A stretch of DNA of 64,000 nt from Tanytarsus gracilentus (taxonomy: Eukaryota > Arthropoda > Insecta > Diptera > Chironomidae), in the NCBI GenBank assembly GCA_038502055.1, contig JAXRKN010000041.1, forward strand, positions 1,265,001 to 1,329,000, in the 5' to 3' direction. Below the pieces are notes generated by a model. That model was not told where the DNA came from and did not search any database. It saw only the letters and a list, made by a program, of their open reading frames with translations. Below are positions 21,806-35,800 of the stretch, piece after piece; the stretch's first letter is position 1; every line of letters starts with the position of its first letter. The translations under genes and the position numbers were made by a program.

Positions 21806-24800
21806 ATGATGAAAAGTGTGGATGAGAAGGTAAAATGAAAAACATAAGTTTTATGCTCATGGCTAGATGAAAATGATCTCATCTCGGCTAAACTCATGGA
21901 CAGATTTTTTTACGAGTCCGGCTAGACTATAATGGTGCTATTGACAGCTTGATTTGATGTATGATAGAAGGGCTTTATTTAGGGACGGTTACATTTTCAA
22001 TGTCACACACATGACTGGTCAAAATCTTTGATACAATGCAATGATATTTTTTTAAAACCTGAAGATTTTTTGCTTTAAATACTGACTGGACCACGTTTTT
22101 ATTTAAATTTTTTGGGCCGCCGATTTATGACTTTGTTGATACCAAATATTTTAATTATTTGATGTTTTTGATAATGATTTTAACTAAGTCAACTTTAACT
22201 TTTAGAACCCGGCAGATCTCAAAAAAGCTTAAAAAAATTATTTGAATTTTAAAATACAAAATATTTAAGTTTATTTAATTTCAAAAAGTACATAAAAATC
22301 AAAATTATTTTTTTCATATATAATCATTAAATTAAACAAGATTCTACATCTCTCTTTGCTGTTTCATGGCCAAGAAAAATAAAAACCTGTTATACAAGCC
22401 ACCGCAAAATTTCTTGTTTTCTTTTGCAACTCATATCGTTATAAAAATTTGCCAAATATTGCCACATTGTGTAGTGACGGCATTGAAATGTGCGCTCATC
22501 ATTATAGATTTCCAAATCATTATCTTTCTTTTTGGTTTAACACCAACAATCACTCGAACTTGTAGCAGTAAATTTTTGAAAGCGTTCAGCAAGAGAAAGA
22601 AAGATAAATTTGCCACTTTTTAGTGTCGAGTGCTAAATGCGAAATATCGAGTGTGAGTTACAATGTTCACTTGTAAACTAATTTCTCTCTATGACCTTGA
22701 TATATTGCTTGAACGTTAATTCATGCGTGTCTAATTTGATGTAAATATTGTTGAGAACATGATGTGATGTATTCAAAAAAAATTAAATAATTAAGTGCTC
22801 CTTGAATTTTAAAAACAATATTGTTTTAAATTTAAAATTGAATTAACATTTTTTTGCACAAATTTTCTGGTCACTAAGTGATTGTTTTAAAGTTTTTTAG
22901 TTTTATAAAATCTTTTATGATCAATGTCATGATCGCATTTATTGACATAACCAACCAGAATAAATCTCAAATATTTACTGACAAAAATAAACTTGAACGT
23001 AATATAGGGTTTTTTCTATGAGATTACTATTTGCTGCACTTGATTCTCATGACCTTGTGGATTTTATAAATTCTTTTTTTATTATAAGATTTGAGCTGAA
23101 ATTTAATTTACTAGAGTTTAAACAGAAAATTCAAGAGTTAATTTTTAAACCTATACACAAACTAATCCAAATTAATAAACTTTTGGTCTCGTTGTTAAAA
23201 AATGAATTTTAAATTACTTTGTAAAAAATTTTGAACCAAAATAAATTTTTATTCTGTTTTAATCAAATGATTTAATGAATCACCTCATCTTACATTTTTA
23301 ACTTCTTCGTTTTTTTTTTGTTTTGAAATCTTCCAGAAACTAATTTGTTGTTAAAATCCAGTTTGGCAAGATTATTGAATGGTCCTTAACTTTTTTCTAA
23401 AAATAAATTGTTTTGGTTATCGAATAAACATAAACCTTGAAAATATGTAAAAGTCGTTCCTTAATTCGTTTTTGGTATCATATCGAAAATATGATGCACG
23501 TCGAACAGATCACAAAGGAAAAACGGCACGAACAAAAATTAAATGAATGGATAATTACAGCTTTAAATAAAAAAAAAATATGGAATTCACTCATTGCCTG
23601 TAAAGGCTCAATTTATAATTAGTTTACTGTTTCGCTAATTGATAAGCAAGAAATAATTTTAGATGCCACCAATTTGCATTAATTAGCAAGTGTGAGGTGT
23701 GAGGTAATAGTGGTTGATGTATTCAGAGCTTAAAAGCTTAATTCTTAATTGTAGACAAAGGATTAGTTTAAAGAATAATTACTGATTAATGAATAAATTA
23801 CTGCGAACAATCAAACTTCAGTTTCATAATGAAGTCTCCTGCACGTAATATATATTTGAATTAGAATTTCTTGCATGCAACTGACTCCATTTATTTTTTC
23901 ATGTCGAAAATCAAATACGCACACTGTCGTGTAAATTATTAAGACAGTTTAATTAATTTTTAAACCTCATTTTATTACCCGAATCAATGAAAGCAGTTAA
24001 TTATCACACATTGTTAAATATTTATCATGTTTCTATGTAACAAATGCCATAGTAATCTTACATTCAATTTATCATATTAAAATTTCATAAGACCAAAATT
24101 ATTTTAACCAGTTTCACGTAGAAAAATCTGAGTAAAAAGCGTTTATGTACGTAACATTTTTAACCACGCTTAATGCATCGTCATTCTGTCACTGACCTAC
24201 CTTGAAAATTACTTTGAGTTCTTCAATGGATTTTTTTTAATTTTTAAATAACGAGTTAACCCGGCCGGGTTTCATTTTTTAGTTTGACACCATTATTTTT
24301 AAACACGTGTGAACGGGAGTGAACAAAAAATTATTAATTAACCTTGTTTTAAAATGCAACTTATTATTTCTGAATTAATAGTTAAAGTTGACTGATTACA
24401 CATTGAAACAGAAGATTTTTATAGTTTTAAATCTGATCAGAGTTTTCTTTAGTCTGACGTCAGTATATTTGCACAAAAAGAAAAATTTAAGTTCGTTTAA
24501 AATGTCTTCAACTTGATATTCATCTAATGATTAGTCAAAAATATTCTGCAAATATAAATTAAAGACAATGATTTGCTTTTTTTCTCCCCATTGGACTTTA
24601 CACAATGGTCTTTCGGGAATTATGTCAAGAATTTTATTTTATCAAATTTGCATAATCATGCCGCTTCCATCCAGAGGAACAAAACAAAAATATAGTAACG
24701 GCTTTGAAGAAAAAAATTTGAATAAAAAGAAAAATTTCCGCTCATGCGCAAACATAACATGTTAGTCATACACCGCACGAGGAAAACAGGGCGATTTCTC

Positions 24801-27800
24801 CAACAGCTGATAAATAAATTTGTTAAATTTTAATTTAAAAAAAAAACACATAAAAAGTTAGCGTTAAAAAACATTTAAATTGAAATCGTCCACGAATGCT
24901 CCATTAAGTGCCCTCATATACATAAATTAAGTCTAATTAAAGTCAATTCATTGTGGATGTGAAAAAAGTTCGTAAATATTTCGGGAAAAAAAGTTGGAAG
25001 CAAAACATTATAAAAAATTTGATTGTTTGAGAGTTACTTAAAACTACTCACTTTAACTAAATTTGTTCAACTAGTGAAAATATCTCTCAGAGAGAAAAAA
25101 GAGAAATATGTTTCTCAAAAATTTCCTCCTCATTTCCAATACATCAAATGTTTCGATGAGATGATCCGCCTTAAGCATAAAACGCTATCGACAACGCTTT
25201 TATAACCGATCGTTTAACATTAATAAATCTCGTTACAAGTGTGAGGATGTTGAGCGTGGCTTGAAGCAACAATACATTGACAGTAAGACGCATTATAACA
25301 ACAATGAGAATGAGAATGAAGTAAAGACGTGTAGTCGAAACGAGTTGTTGAGTGAACAGACAAACAGCGATTCAGTTAACTTTCGTCTGGGCTTGAAGAT
25401 AGTTGGCTCGCTTATCGTTTTAGCGTTAGCCTCATTCATTGCCTACTACATGGATAACCTTACCTATGCACTGATTTCCTTCTTAATCGCGTTCCTGACG
25501 ATCCTTCTTATTAGCGGCTACTGGAAGTGGTTCCAAATTGCTGGTGTCACATCAAAAAGAGATATTATGTGAGTATATTTGAAGTGTTTTCAATTGTGGA
25601 CTATGGACATTGATGTTGTGGACTTAAAGGGGTTAAAAAAGTGCAAAAATTACCTACTAAATCTGTGAAACATTTTTACACAATATTTGAATGGAAAAAA
25701 AATTATGAAAACTCAAGGAAGTTAACTTGCTAAAAAATGTGCAACCATACAATTGAAATGCAAAAATGTAAATTTACTTCCTCTTCAATTTCAACGTGCT
25801 TTAACTTTTTGATCATCTACCAACTCAACCCAAGTTCCAAAATGTCTTATAATAGTACTTAAATTAATCTCGCGTGCAATTACATAACAGTCAACACACA
25901 CGTGAAGACCTTAGTGCTGGAGATGTAGCAGAAATGCATTCTTATGCAACTGTTAAAAGAAAACAATAAAAACCTTTTCTGTTTTCATGTTATTACTTTT
26001 ATAGTCTTATGTCCACTGATGACACTGCAAAATGCTTAACAACTACTTAGTCAAAAAGTATTTGTGACACATTAATTTATTTATTTTTTTTTCAAAAAAA
26101 AAATGTATGGAAAGAAAAAGTTATGTGAATGCCAAGCAACACATTTTAAAGAGAAAGTAAATTTTACCGGACCGACCAAAAAAAAAGTAATTTTTTTTAA
26201 TTATATAAATTGCATGGTACAAAAATTTTAATTCATCTTAGGATTTATATATTAAATTTTTAACAAAATTTTTTCCAAAACAAATCTTTATGAAATATTT
26301 TATTTTAATCTTCTGACGTCAATCGTTTTTAAAAAATCTTTTAATCGCCGCGTTAAAAAAATTCTGAATTGTTTTTGACCTTGCTCGCGGTTGCTGATCA
26401 AACTCCAATGTTTTTTACTCCCTTCTTAATTCTTCTATTCTACACACAAGAGAATTTCATTCATTTTTTGCTTCGCATGCAATTTCTAGAAAAGAGCAAA
26501 TATGCTCAATGTTTACTGTTTACTCAAGATCAAGGTCGTTCGTGCCTTATATGCGAATAAAAAAAAATTATTATCAGTTAATGCTAGGGATTAGTGTACA
26601 TTTTTTAATTAAAATTATTAGATACTGAATTTTTTTAACAAATTCAATTTTTGAAATTTTTAAACCCTAAATTTAAAAGTCTCTTGTTGAATTAAATTTT
26701 TCGCATATTTAGAATTTATATGAGCAATTTGTCATTCGGAAGGTTAAACTTAAAATTTGTAAAGACTGGTTTATTGGAATTACTAATTAGCTAGAGAATA
26801 AGAATTTTTAAGCAAGTGCCATGATCATTATTAGTTATTTAGTAAAAAAAGAAGAATCCTACTTTTAATTTTGTTTTATTGTTAGGACGATTAATTGATA
26901 TAATTAGCACATGCAACAGTAATTTTTGATTTGTTTTATCCATTCCAAAAAAACTCAACAAAAATTGCGCAATTTTAAAATTTAGAAAATTAATCACAAT
27001 TTTTTGAATTCCAGAGCCGTATCGAGATTCGTCAAGCTTCTTTTGCTCATACGAAAATTTGGTCGTAAAAACATTTCTGCCGCAGAGCTTTTTGAGCAGC
27101 AAGTTGAAAAGTTTCCAAACAAAGCGTGTTTGGTGTTTGAAGATCGTCAATGGACCTTTAGAGAGGTAATTGTGAAAGAAAAATTATGAGCTATATGAGA
27201 TAATCAACTTCATGATCATATTTCTATAGATTAACGACTTGAAAAATCGTATTGCAAATATTTTTATTCAACATGGATTCAAAAAAGGTGACAAGGTGGC
27301 ACTTCTCATGGAAAATCGACCCGAGTTTGTGGCGATATGGCTTGGATTATCAAAAATTGGTGTTGTCATTCCGTTAATTAATCACAATCTTCGCAAGCAA
27401 TCTTTACTGCACTCAATAACGATCGCAAACTGTACGGCATTGATTTTTGGAGAATCATTAACTGAATGTGAGATAATCTTAAATTAATTAAGAAAAACAA
27501 TTATGACCTTGATTATAATTTCCGACTACTCAAAATATTAATAACTCTTTCAGGTGTTGACGAAATTAAAGAACAATTTCCAGCAGACGTTGCACTTTTT
27601 CAATACAACGATGACATAAATCTTCCCGTCACCGAAGGTGCAAAAGACCTTCAAACTCTCATGACTCAAGTCCCACGTGATCCACCACCGCCAAGCTCCT
27701 ACACAAAACCAGGGCATCACGATCAATTGGTGTACATATATACATCTGGCACGACTGGTCTTCCTAAAGCGGCAGTCATCACACACAATCGATACATTTA

Positions 27801-28991
27801 CATTGCAGCCGCCATTCACATTGTTGCTGGATTCGATGCGAGTGACACATATTACAGTCCACTTCCACTCTATCATACGGCAGCCGGCTGCATGTCTATA
27901 GGACAAATGATTATTTTTGGATCAACAGTTGTGATTCGCAAAAAGTTTTCCGCTTCAGCTTTCTTTGGCGATTGCTCCAAATATAATGCGACTGTAAGAT
28001 AAAAAATTTTATAAAATTTTGAGTTTTTAACTGAATTATTACTTTTTAGGTTGCTCAGTATATCGGAGAAATGTGTCGCTATTGCCTTTCAACGCCTGGC
28101 CAACAAACCGATACCACTCACCAACTCCGTCTCGTTTTTGGCAATGGCTTGAGACCTCAAATCTGGCCTCAGTTTGTAAAGCGCTTCAACATTCCACGAG
28201 TCGCCGAATTTTATGGTGCAACTGAGGGCAACGCTAACATTGTGAATATTGACAACACGGTCGGAGCGATTGGATTTGTTTCGAGAATTCTTCCGCAAGT
28301 TTATCCAATTTCTATAATTAAAGCAGATCCAGACACAGGTGAACCGATTAGGGGTAAAGATGGACTATGTCAAACTTGCAAGCCCAATGAACCTGGCGTT
28401 TTTATCGGAAAGATTACTTCAAATCCATCGCGATCATTCCTCGGATATGTCGATAAGAAAGCGTCAGAGAAGAAAGTGATTAGGGATGTTTTTAAAAAGG
28501 GAGATGCAGCTTTCTTATCTGGAGATATTTTGTCGGCTGATGAACGAGGTTATCTGTTTTTCGTGGACAGAACTGGTGATACATTCCGATGGAAAGGTGA
28601 AAATTGTAGCACAAGTGAAATCGAAGCACAAGTCAGCAATGAAGCTGGTTATCGTGATTGTGTTGTATATGGCGTAGAAATACCAAATGTAGAAGGAAGA
28701 GCAGGCATGGCCGCAATATCCGATCCTGAAAGAACGCTAGAACTAAAAGCATTAGGCGTTAATTTGAAGAAAAGCTTGCCATCATATGCTCGACCACAGT
28801 TCCTGCGGGTGCTCGAAAAAATCGACATGACTGGAACGTGTAAGCTTAAAAAAGTAGACTTACAGAAAGAGGGATTCGATCCCAACATTATCACAGATAA
28901 ACTTTTCTATCTTAATGCTAAAACCCAGGAATTCGAGTCACTCACGCTAGACGTTTATAATAAAATTCTTAATCATGAAATACGATTTTAG
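21806..28991 (+). CDS. Fatp: Long-chain fatty acid transport protein / acyl-CoA synthetase (SLC27A1/4-like)
   Basis: Exons 21806..21829 (tentative), 25240..25568, 27015..27165, 27230..27467, 27554..27993 and 28050..28991, 707 residues. Residues from about 42 on are firm. Features: a double hydrophobic segment at about 55-100 (LIVLALASFIAYYMDNL...LISFLIAFLTILLISGYWKW); the ATP/AMP motif YIYTSGTTGLPKAAVITHNR near 308-327; the FATP signature around EFYGATEGNANIVNIDN; and FVDRTGDTFRWKGENCSTSE and LKKSLPSYARPQFLRV near the end. The enzyme activates very-long- or long-chain fatty acids to acyl-CoA and promotes uptake. The second exon's open frame has no ATG upstream of its TM segment; an in-frame solution is ATGATGAAAAGTGTGGATG at 21806 with donor AAG|GTAAAA, joined to 25240 (or 25246). 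Introns 1 and 2 are 3.4 and 1.4 kb, the rest under 90 bp. AATAAA at 29378. Confidence 0.9.
21830..25239 (+). other. Fatp intron 1 (inferred), no coding sequence recognised
   Basis: A 3.4-kb AT-rich stretch. The ORF at 22366-22623 (85 codons, MAKKNKNLLYK start) has a hydrophobic middle but no resemblance I know. The only notable structure is the GC-rich palindrome at 24258-24271. Confidence 0.4.
25569..27014 (+). other. Fatp intron 2, no coding sequence recognised
   Basis: 1.45 kb, AT-rich. It has good GT-AG borders (AT|GTGAGT and TTCCAG). Nothing else is visible in it; an alternative promoter here cannot be excluded. Confidence 0.45.
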
Positions 28992-29720
28992 AAAAAAGAC
29001 ATCAAAATATTTAAATCTAAAATTAGACACTTTTTAAATTTTTTTGTAATTTTGTGAATAAGGTGAGTGATGACTTCTTGGGAGATGATTCTCTCATAGC
29101 TGCTAAATGATGACTTTTTGCGGGTAGCTTTTAACTGAAAGTTGTGCTTAATTTATCTGTTAGTTTTTATGTTTTGTTATGGGATTTAAAGCAATTTTTA
29201 GTGATACTGAATCAAATTCTCAAAATACTTTTTTCAACTTTTTTTTAGAATAAAAATTAATTCATGCTTTTTAAATTTTCCAAACATTAAATCTAGAGTG
29301 TGAAAAGCTGAAAGACGTTAACGATGGGTAACATCAACTCATATTTTGTTTGTACAAGAAAAGAACTTATGTTTTTGAATAAAGCTTTTTATTTATAAAT
29401 TTTTAATTATCTTTGGAATGCATTTACTTTTTTTTACATAAACCTTTCAGGTTGATACTAAATCATTTATCAATTAATCATGGAACACTGGCAGTAAAAT
29501 TTTTACGAAATTATTTAAACAAATTATATACGAATTTAGAAGACTAGAAGTATAACTTTATAAAAAGCTCACGTAAAATAAATTTCCTTCTTAAGTTTAA
29601 ATTCGAGTAGCGTTAAAATTTAGTGAAGTTATGCAAAGTGACATCAAAATTATGTTTAATCGTTTCATTTTTTATATTTAGTGGATAATTTGAGTTTAGT
29701 TTGTGAATTTAAGTATTTTT
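28992..29720. other. Convergent 3'UTR region of Fatp and Golgin-97
   Basis: No coding region. AATAAA at 29378-29383 is a fitting polyadenylation signal for Fatp on the plus strand. The rest is the presumed 3'UTR of Golgin-97 on the minus strand. Confidence 0.45.
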
Positions 29721-32371
29721 TCAATAACTTGGTTTCGCTTTAAACCAACTCTTTCGATATTCTAAAACTTCCTCGAGAAGCTTTTCTTCCGAATCAGTCA
29801 AATATAAGAGGGTACTGACAGGTCGTATTAAGTATTTTGACTCTGTTGTCAAAAATTTAAGTACGACATGCTTCAAATATGAAAATTTCACTTCATCCAA
29901 CACAACGGATGCAGGAATGTTGCTTGTTTTTCTCAAATTAAACGGTATCATCTGGTGATTATGATTATTGTCCACATTTACAGGTATGAGAATTGCCGGC
30001 TGACAACTCATCATTGAACCCGTTGATCCGCCATTGTTATTCTTGATCTCTTCATTTAGGCTTTTCTTGACGTCAAAGAGTCTTTGGTTGAGAATTTTGA
30101 TGGCCTTTAAAAAGTTATCATGTTTTAAATTAAATTTAATTAAATTTAAAAAAGTTTACCTTATTTTTATCATTAACTTCAGCGTCTAGTTGATCAATGT
30201 GCGCTTTAAGTTGATTGATAATTAAATTTTCTTCCTCAGCGTCAACTATTCGTTGACTTAATTGGAGTAATTTATCTTCAGCATCTTTGAGCTTCTCTTG
30301 AGCTTGATTATTCTCTCTTTGAAGTGCTAATATTTGTTTTTCGTAGACCTCATTCGTTTCACCATACTTCTCTTTCGCTTTACTCAACTCACTCTCTTGA
30401 TATGCCTAAAGGTGTGGGGCGAAGAAAATCAATTAAAATATTATGGAGTCGCTTATCGCATTTGAAAATGTTACTATTGTTACAAATTTACAATAAAACA
30501 ACAAGAAATGATAAAATTAAAGTCTTTATTGTTATTTTAACTAGTTATTTTTAACAGAAAGGTAGAACATAATTAGAATTTTTAAACAAAGCACAACGTG
30601 AGAGCTTTTAAAAGTGAACGAAAATATTTTTTCAGAAATAAATTCAAAAGTTTTCCAACCCATGGAGTTATCACAAACGAAAATAAAATTTGTACATAGC
30701 TTATATACTTTTCTATCGACAGGTGTGTGTTGTGTTTTGAAGTGTGAGAGGCATGCAACTATTTTTTACTCTTGTCTACTGTTCTACTCACGACTTTTGA
30801 TCTTAAAAATTCAATTTCCTCCTCATTTTCAAGACGAAATTCTCGAAGTTTGTCGTTGAGTTCATCAATCTCTTCGCTCATTAATTTTATCTAAAATTTT
30901 TTATTTTTTAAAAAAAATTAAGAAATAAAATATTTACTAAATAATTTACCTTATTATCCCTTGCTTTCAACTCATCGTTGGCTTTGACCATTTCAAATTC
31001 TAATTGCTTAAATTTCTCAGCCAGCAACTCTTTCATTTCGATAATTTTTCTCTTTTCCCCATTTTCCTCAGCAACTTGTCTCGATAATCTCTGAAGTTGA
31101 TTTTCAAGTGTCAAATTTTGACTAGTCCAATTACTCTTAATATCATGCAGCTGCAAGTGAGCCTCCTCGAGGTATGACTCGAGACGTTTTCGTTCCTGAA
31201 GAAGTTGTTTGACTTTTTCGTTGTCGGTGTCTGATGGTGATATGTGAGCACGTTGTTCAAATATTTGGAGTTGAACTTGCAAGTGACGAATTTCTTCCTC
31301 TTTTGCTGAAAGTTTTGTGCTAAGGTGATTTTTTTCAAGCTGTGAGGATCTTCGAATGTTTTCGAGTTCGTCCTAAAAAAATGTTTTAAAATAACTTAAT
31401 TAAGATTCAAAAATCTAGATAATGTTGTGCATTTAATAATATTAACATATCTCATCACCAAAAAAAAATAGAACGTACAATGACACTCACCTCGTCGCTG
31501 ATAATTAATACCCACGTGCTTACAAAAGCATAAAAAAATATCTTTTCACAAACACATATGAAATGAAAAAAAAATGCATAAAGAGGAACCGAGGAAAATT
31601 CAAACTGATAAGGAAGTAAAATGTGAAGGGTTTGTGCGAAATTAAATACACAAAAATAAATAAATTTGTGACACCTGAGTGAGCATTAACAGATAAGAGG
31701 GTTTTGTACCTTTAATTTTTCATGTTCAGGTTCGAAATTTTTTATGCGACTTAATTCGACTTTTAAGGTATCAATTTGGCTTTCATCGCTCTTCGATTTG
31801 TTTAATTGATCCAATGACTCCTGTATTTACAGTTTATCATAAAATATAAAAGTCAATTTTAACTCTATATATTCACCTGCTGTGTTAATTCGATGAAATA
31901 TGAAATATGAAACAAGATTTTTTGTTAATAGTAATGACAGGCTTGATAAATTTATTAATGTTACTCACCTCACGAAACAAAAGTAAATTTTTCAACTTGT
32001 TAATCTCTTGCTGTTGAAAATTCTGAATTTTGTCTGTCTCGTCTAGCATCATGTCCTTTTGTATGTGGCTTATTTTTAATGACTCTTCGAGATTTTGCTT
32101 GTCGTGTTCGAGGGATGCAATTTTATGCAGTGCACTTGAAAGCTCACTTCGAAGCTCATTAAGCTCAGCTTGGATCTGGTAAAAGCTTAAATTTATTTGA
32201 TCCTTTAAGGAATTGTTAATAATTTACACTTACATCCTCATTTACTGCAAAATTTTCATCTTTCGATGAGTCCAATGATAAGGAATGTCTCGTTGTTGTG
32301 TTATGAAATGTTAAATTTTCAACATTTTGTCCCGTCTCCTTTGCAATCTTCTGCTTTAGTGTTTTAAACAT
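29721..32371 (-). CDS. Golgin97: Golgin-97 (GRIP-domain trans-Golgi tether, GOLGA1 family)
   Basis: Exons complement(32234..32371), (31969..32175), (31710..31820), (30950..31372), (30792..30890), (30160..30405) and (29721..30104), 535 residues. The N-terminus MFKTLKQKIAKETG matches the short conserved start of golgin-97. Residues about 48-420 are coiled coil. The C-terminus is a GRIP domain: KFSYLKHVVLKFLTTESKYL, then STLLYLTDSEEKLLEEVLEY and SWFKAKP, with the conserved Tyr needed for Arl1 binding. That tail (LKHVVLKF, LEY..SWF..KP) separates it from golgin-245, GCC88 and GCC185. Known role: Arl1-recruited tether capturing endosome-derived vesicles at the trans-Golgi. All exons are phase 0 with GT-AG introns, an unusually uniform structure. 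It is shorter than the human protein (about 767) through loss of coiled coil. Confidence 0.88.
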
Positions 32372-32897
32372 TTTTGCTACTTCTCGATACACTCGTAATT
32401 TAAGACTGACTACACAAACCAAAATTCATATTTATTTCACAAGTAAAGAGGAAAAATATTTTTGCGAAAAATACACCAACAATAAAAAAGTTATTGAGGG
32501 GTTCGTAAATGAGTTGAAAAAATCAACTTGCGCAAGTCTCGAGGGGTTGACATTTTTCACGGTATTTTTAGAAAGTCAAAAAATTTCTTCAGCTCAGTCG
32601 CCTCGTCATTTTTATTCGGGTTTTAAGTGAATTAACGTAGAATGTCTGCTGGCAATGATTGAGTAGAGTTAAAAATTAAGAGCATAAGTTGAGGATGTGT
32701 GCTCGTGAATGCAAAAATTGTGCGTTAAAAAATAAATAAAAAAAGTTAACTGTAATGAGTCCCAAAATCGATATTAAAATTATAAAATTCAAATCAATAT
32801 CGAGCGAGAGCACAAGAAAAGATGTGAATGGGCTTAATTGAGTGAAATCCGGTGGTGTTAGTTGAGAATAATACGAAAAAAAAATTGAGTGGCAAAA
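32372..32897. promoter_or_regulatory. Divergent promoter region of Golgin-97 and RN-tre
   Basis: 526 bp between the two ATGs. A DRE-like ATCGATA lies at 32767-32773 and a related TATCGAG close by at about 32798. No TATA box stands out. Function is inferred from position. Confidence 0.4.
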
Positions 32898-35800
32898 ATG
32901 AATTCACAGGAGCTTCTCGAGAGGAGTAATCAGGAGCGAGAGAAAATTTTTGAACGCTATGAGCTGGGTCGGCAAGCACCGATTGACTCGTGGGAAGATC
33001 CGGAATATAATGTCTACTCAATGATAGATAGGTGAGAAGTTGCAACAAGTCACGGGTGTATAAAATAAAGTTATCAAGTCCGTCCTCCATAAATTTTACG
33101 CCTACACTCGTTGGCACATCAGCAGCAACAACCTTTGACATTTTTAATGGCGCGATATAACACACACACACAATTGAGTGCTTGATTTTATAAATTTTCA
33201 TCTGCGTTTCACTCACTTACAACTTCCTGCAGGAAAATCATTAATTTTTTAATTTCCCATGTCCACAACTTTGACAAAAAAATAATATTTTATTGAGAGC
33301 ATGAAATTTTTCACCTATCATAAAATTTTTTGGCCAACATTTCTGCTGAGTGCAGTTTGCAGTGGCTTACGGAAGAGATCATTGCTTAAACAGCAGTCAA
33401 ACTGTTTAAGTACAGGTTCATTAAAACCAAATCAGAATCTGAAGTCGTTCGCCTGGAACTTTTTACAAGAGAGCTTTTTAAGTTGTGCAAAAAAATGTTT
33501 AAATTAAAAATTGCGTTAATATTCCATTAATGACATTGAGATTAAAGAGAATTCACATTTATTCGGTCCACTCCACTTCCTCACTGCAATGCCAAATGAT
33601 CGATCAAAAATAAAAAAATTCTATCATAAAAACTTTTCTTCCTCTCTATTTGTACCAGATTTGGATTTATACATGATCAGAAAATTCCATCACCCGAAGA
33701 TGATAAGAGAGCATTGGAGAAGAGATTGGAAGTGCTTGCACAACGCGAAAAGAAATGGGTTAAAATGCTGTCAAAGTGGGACTCCAAGTCAACAAAAGAG
33801 AAATTACAGAAAAGAATTTATAAAGGCATTCCAGATAAAGTTCGATCACTCGTATGGTCAAAGCTTTTAAATCTAAGCGAAATTATGAGCGATAAGAAAA
33901 ATTTGAATAAATATCGGGAAATGTTGGAGCTCGCTCGGTATCACAGTACTGAAGCGAGACAAATTGATTCCGATGTTAATCGGCAATTCCGTGAGAATAT
34001 CTTCTTCAGAGATCGTTACAATGAGAGGCAAAAGAGTCTTTTCAATGTGCTCGTTGCGTACTCGATGTGGAATGCTGAGGTGAGTTTTAAACTAGTCCGT
34101 TACAATAATTTTTAATAACTTCCAAAAAAATCATAAAAAAACAGGTGAGCTATTGTCAAGGAATGTCCACACTGGCTGGTATGCTGTTGATGTATCTCGG
34201 CGAGGAGGAAACATTTTGGGCATTACATATTTTACTGACAAATCGAAAATTCGCAATGCATGGTCTGTTCATCTTGGGTTTTCCTAAGCTGACACGATTC
34301 CTTGCACATCACGACAGAATTCTCACCAAATTTCTTCCAAAGCTTAAACGACACTTTGACCAATGCAATCTTGACTCGATACTTTACTCTCTAAAATGGT
34401 TTTTCGTAATTTTTATTGAAAGAGTAAGTGCAAAAATTTCATGAATACATTCTTCATATTTATACACGACTGTTGCGCGCATACAATTTACTAACATGAT
34501 TTTTCACTTCTCCATGTAGGTTCCGTTTAGTCTCTGCCTTCGTGTCTGGGATATTTATTTATTGGATGGCGAGAAAGTCTCGTCAGCGATGGCATATACA
34601 GTATTAAAGTTACATAAGAGCAAACTAATGAAGTTAAAAGATTTGGATTCGATTGTTCACTTCTTGCAAGTTAAACTTCCTAAAGATTTTGGCTATGACG
34701 AAGATTCAACGATTAAAGCGCTTGAGCAGTGCTCGGAAGAGTTGCGAAAAGCAAAATTAGATTTGCCGCCGCCGCCAGTGGACGATAATGAATTTCCACA
34801 AAAGCCATTCGGTGTCTTTGTGGAGCCAACAAAAGACGTACAGATCGGCCATCGAAAGTCTGATTTCACTTCGATCGAGAAGGAAGTGACGGAAAATGTC
34901 ATAAAGAAGTGAGTTTGAACAAAAGACGTTGCAAACAAATGAAATTGATCGAAATTTTCTCAATTAAATCCGATCAACCTCGAGACAATAAGTTTTAATT
35001 TATATCTAGAGAGATTTTTCGTATCTTTCTTCTTTTTTCACATTATAGTCCGTTAGTTAATTTTTTTCACTCAACTCTCTCAAAAAATATCTTTTTACAG
35101 CCGTGAACAGACAGAGGCAGAAATGGCCACAGAATCTCAATTAACTGATGTTGGCTTAGACGAATCTAACAGTCAATTAAATACAGGTGAGCATGAAAAT
35201 ATGATGGATGTCAGAAAAATTATTATATTGTTCTTGCATAACTTAACATTAACTCTCTTTTTGTGCGCTGATTGAAACTCTTGTAATTTTTTTTTTGGCA
35301 ACTTTACTCTTCTCTTCCCTAATTCTCTTCATTTTCTATTTTCACTTTTTCTTTCTTTCTACTTCTTGCGTTCACACACAATTTTTTCTAAACCATCCGT
35401 ATAAATTGCCATTCAGTTGTGCCACGCGTTGAGATTGCATGAGATGTGTGACATGTGATTTGAAGAAGTAAAACAAATTTAAAATTGACATTCCAGTTTT
35501 TATTATTATTATATTAAATATATATGTGCTGATAAAGAGAAAACAGAATGTAGTAGCATGATGAATCATGCTCTGTTTTTATTTCCTCAAGATTTTTTTA
35601 TATTGTATGACCTTTCAGAAAAAAAAAATATTTTTTCGCAAATCATGAATAACGTGTATTATTATTTGCAGTACAAATGCCCGATTCTGAGGATGGAGGA
35701 TCGTTAAATCTCTCGAAAAGATCTCTAGCCGATACGTCTGTAACGTCGACAGCTGATTTGAGTATTTTTTCGGGTGGTGATCGACAGAGGCCGGCATCGG

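Noticed and set aside
22366..22623. 85-codon ORF in Fatp intron 1
   Set aside because: No similarity, low-complexity hydrophobic and Lys-rich composition, no splice or promoter support.
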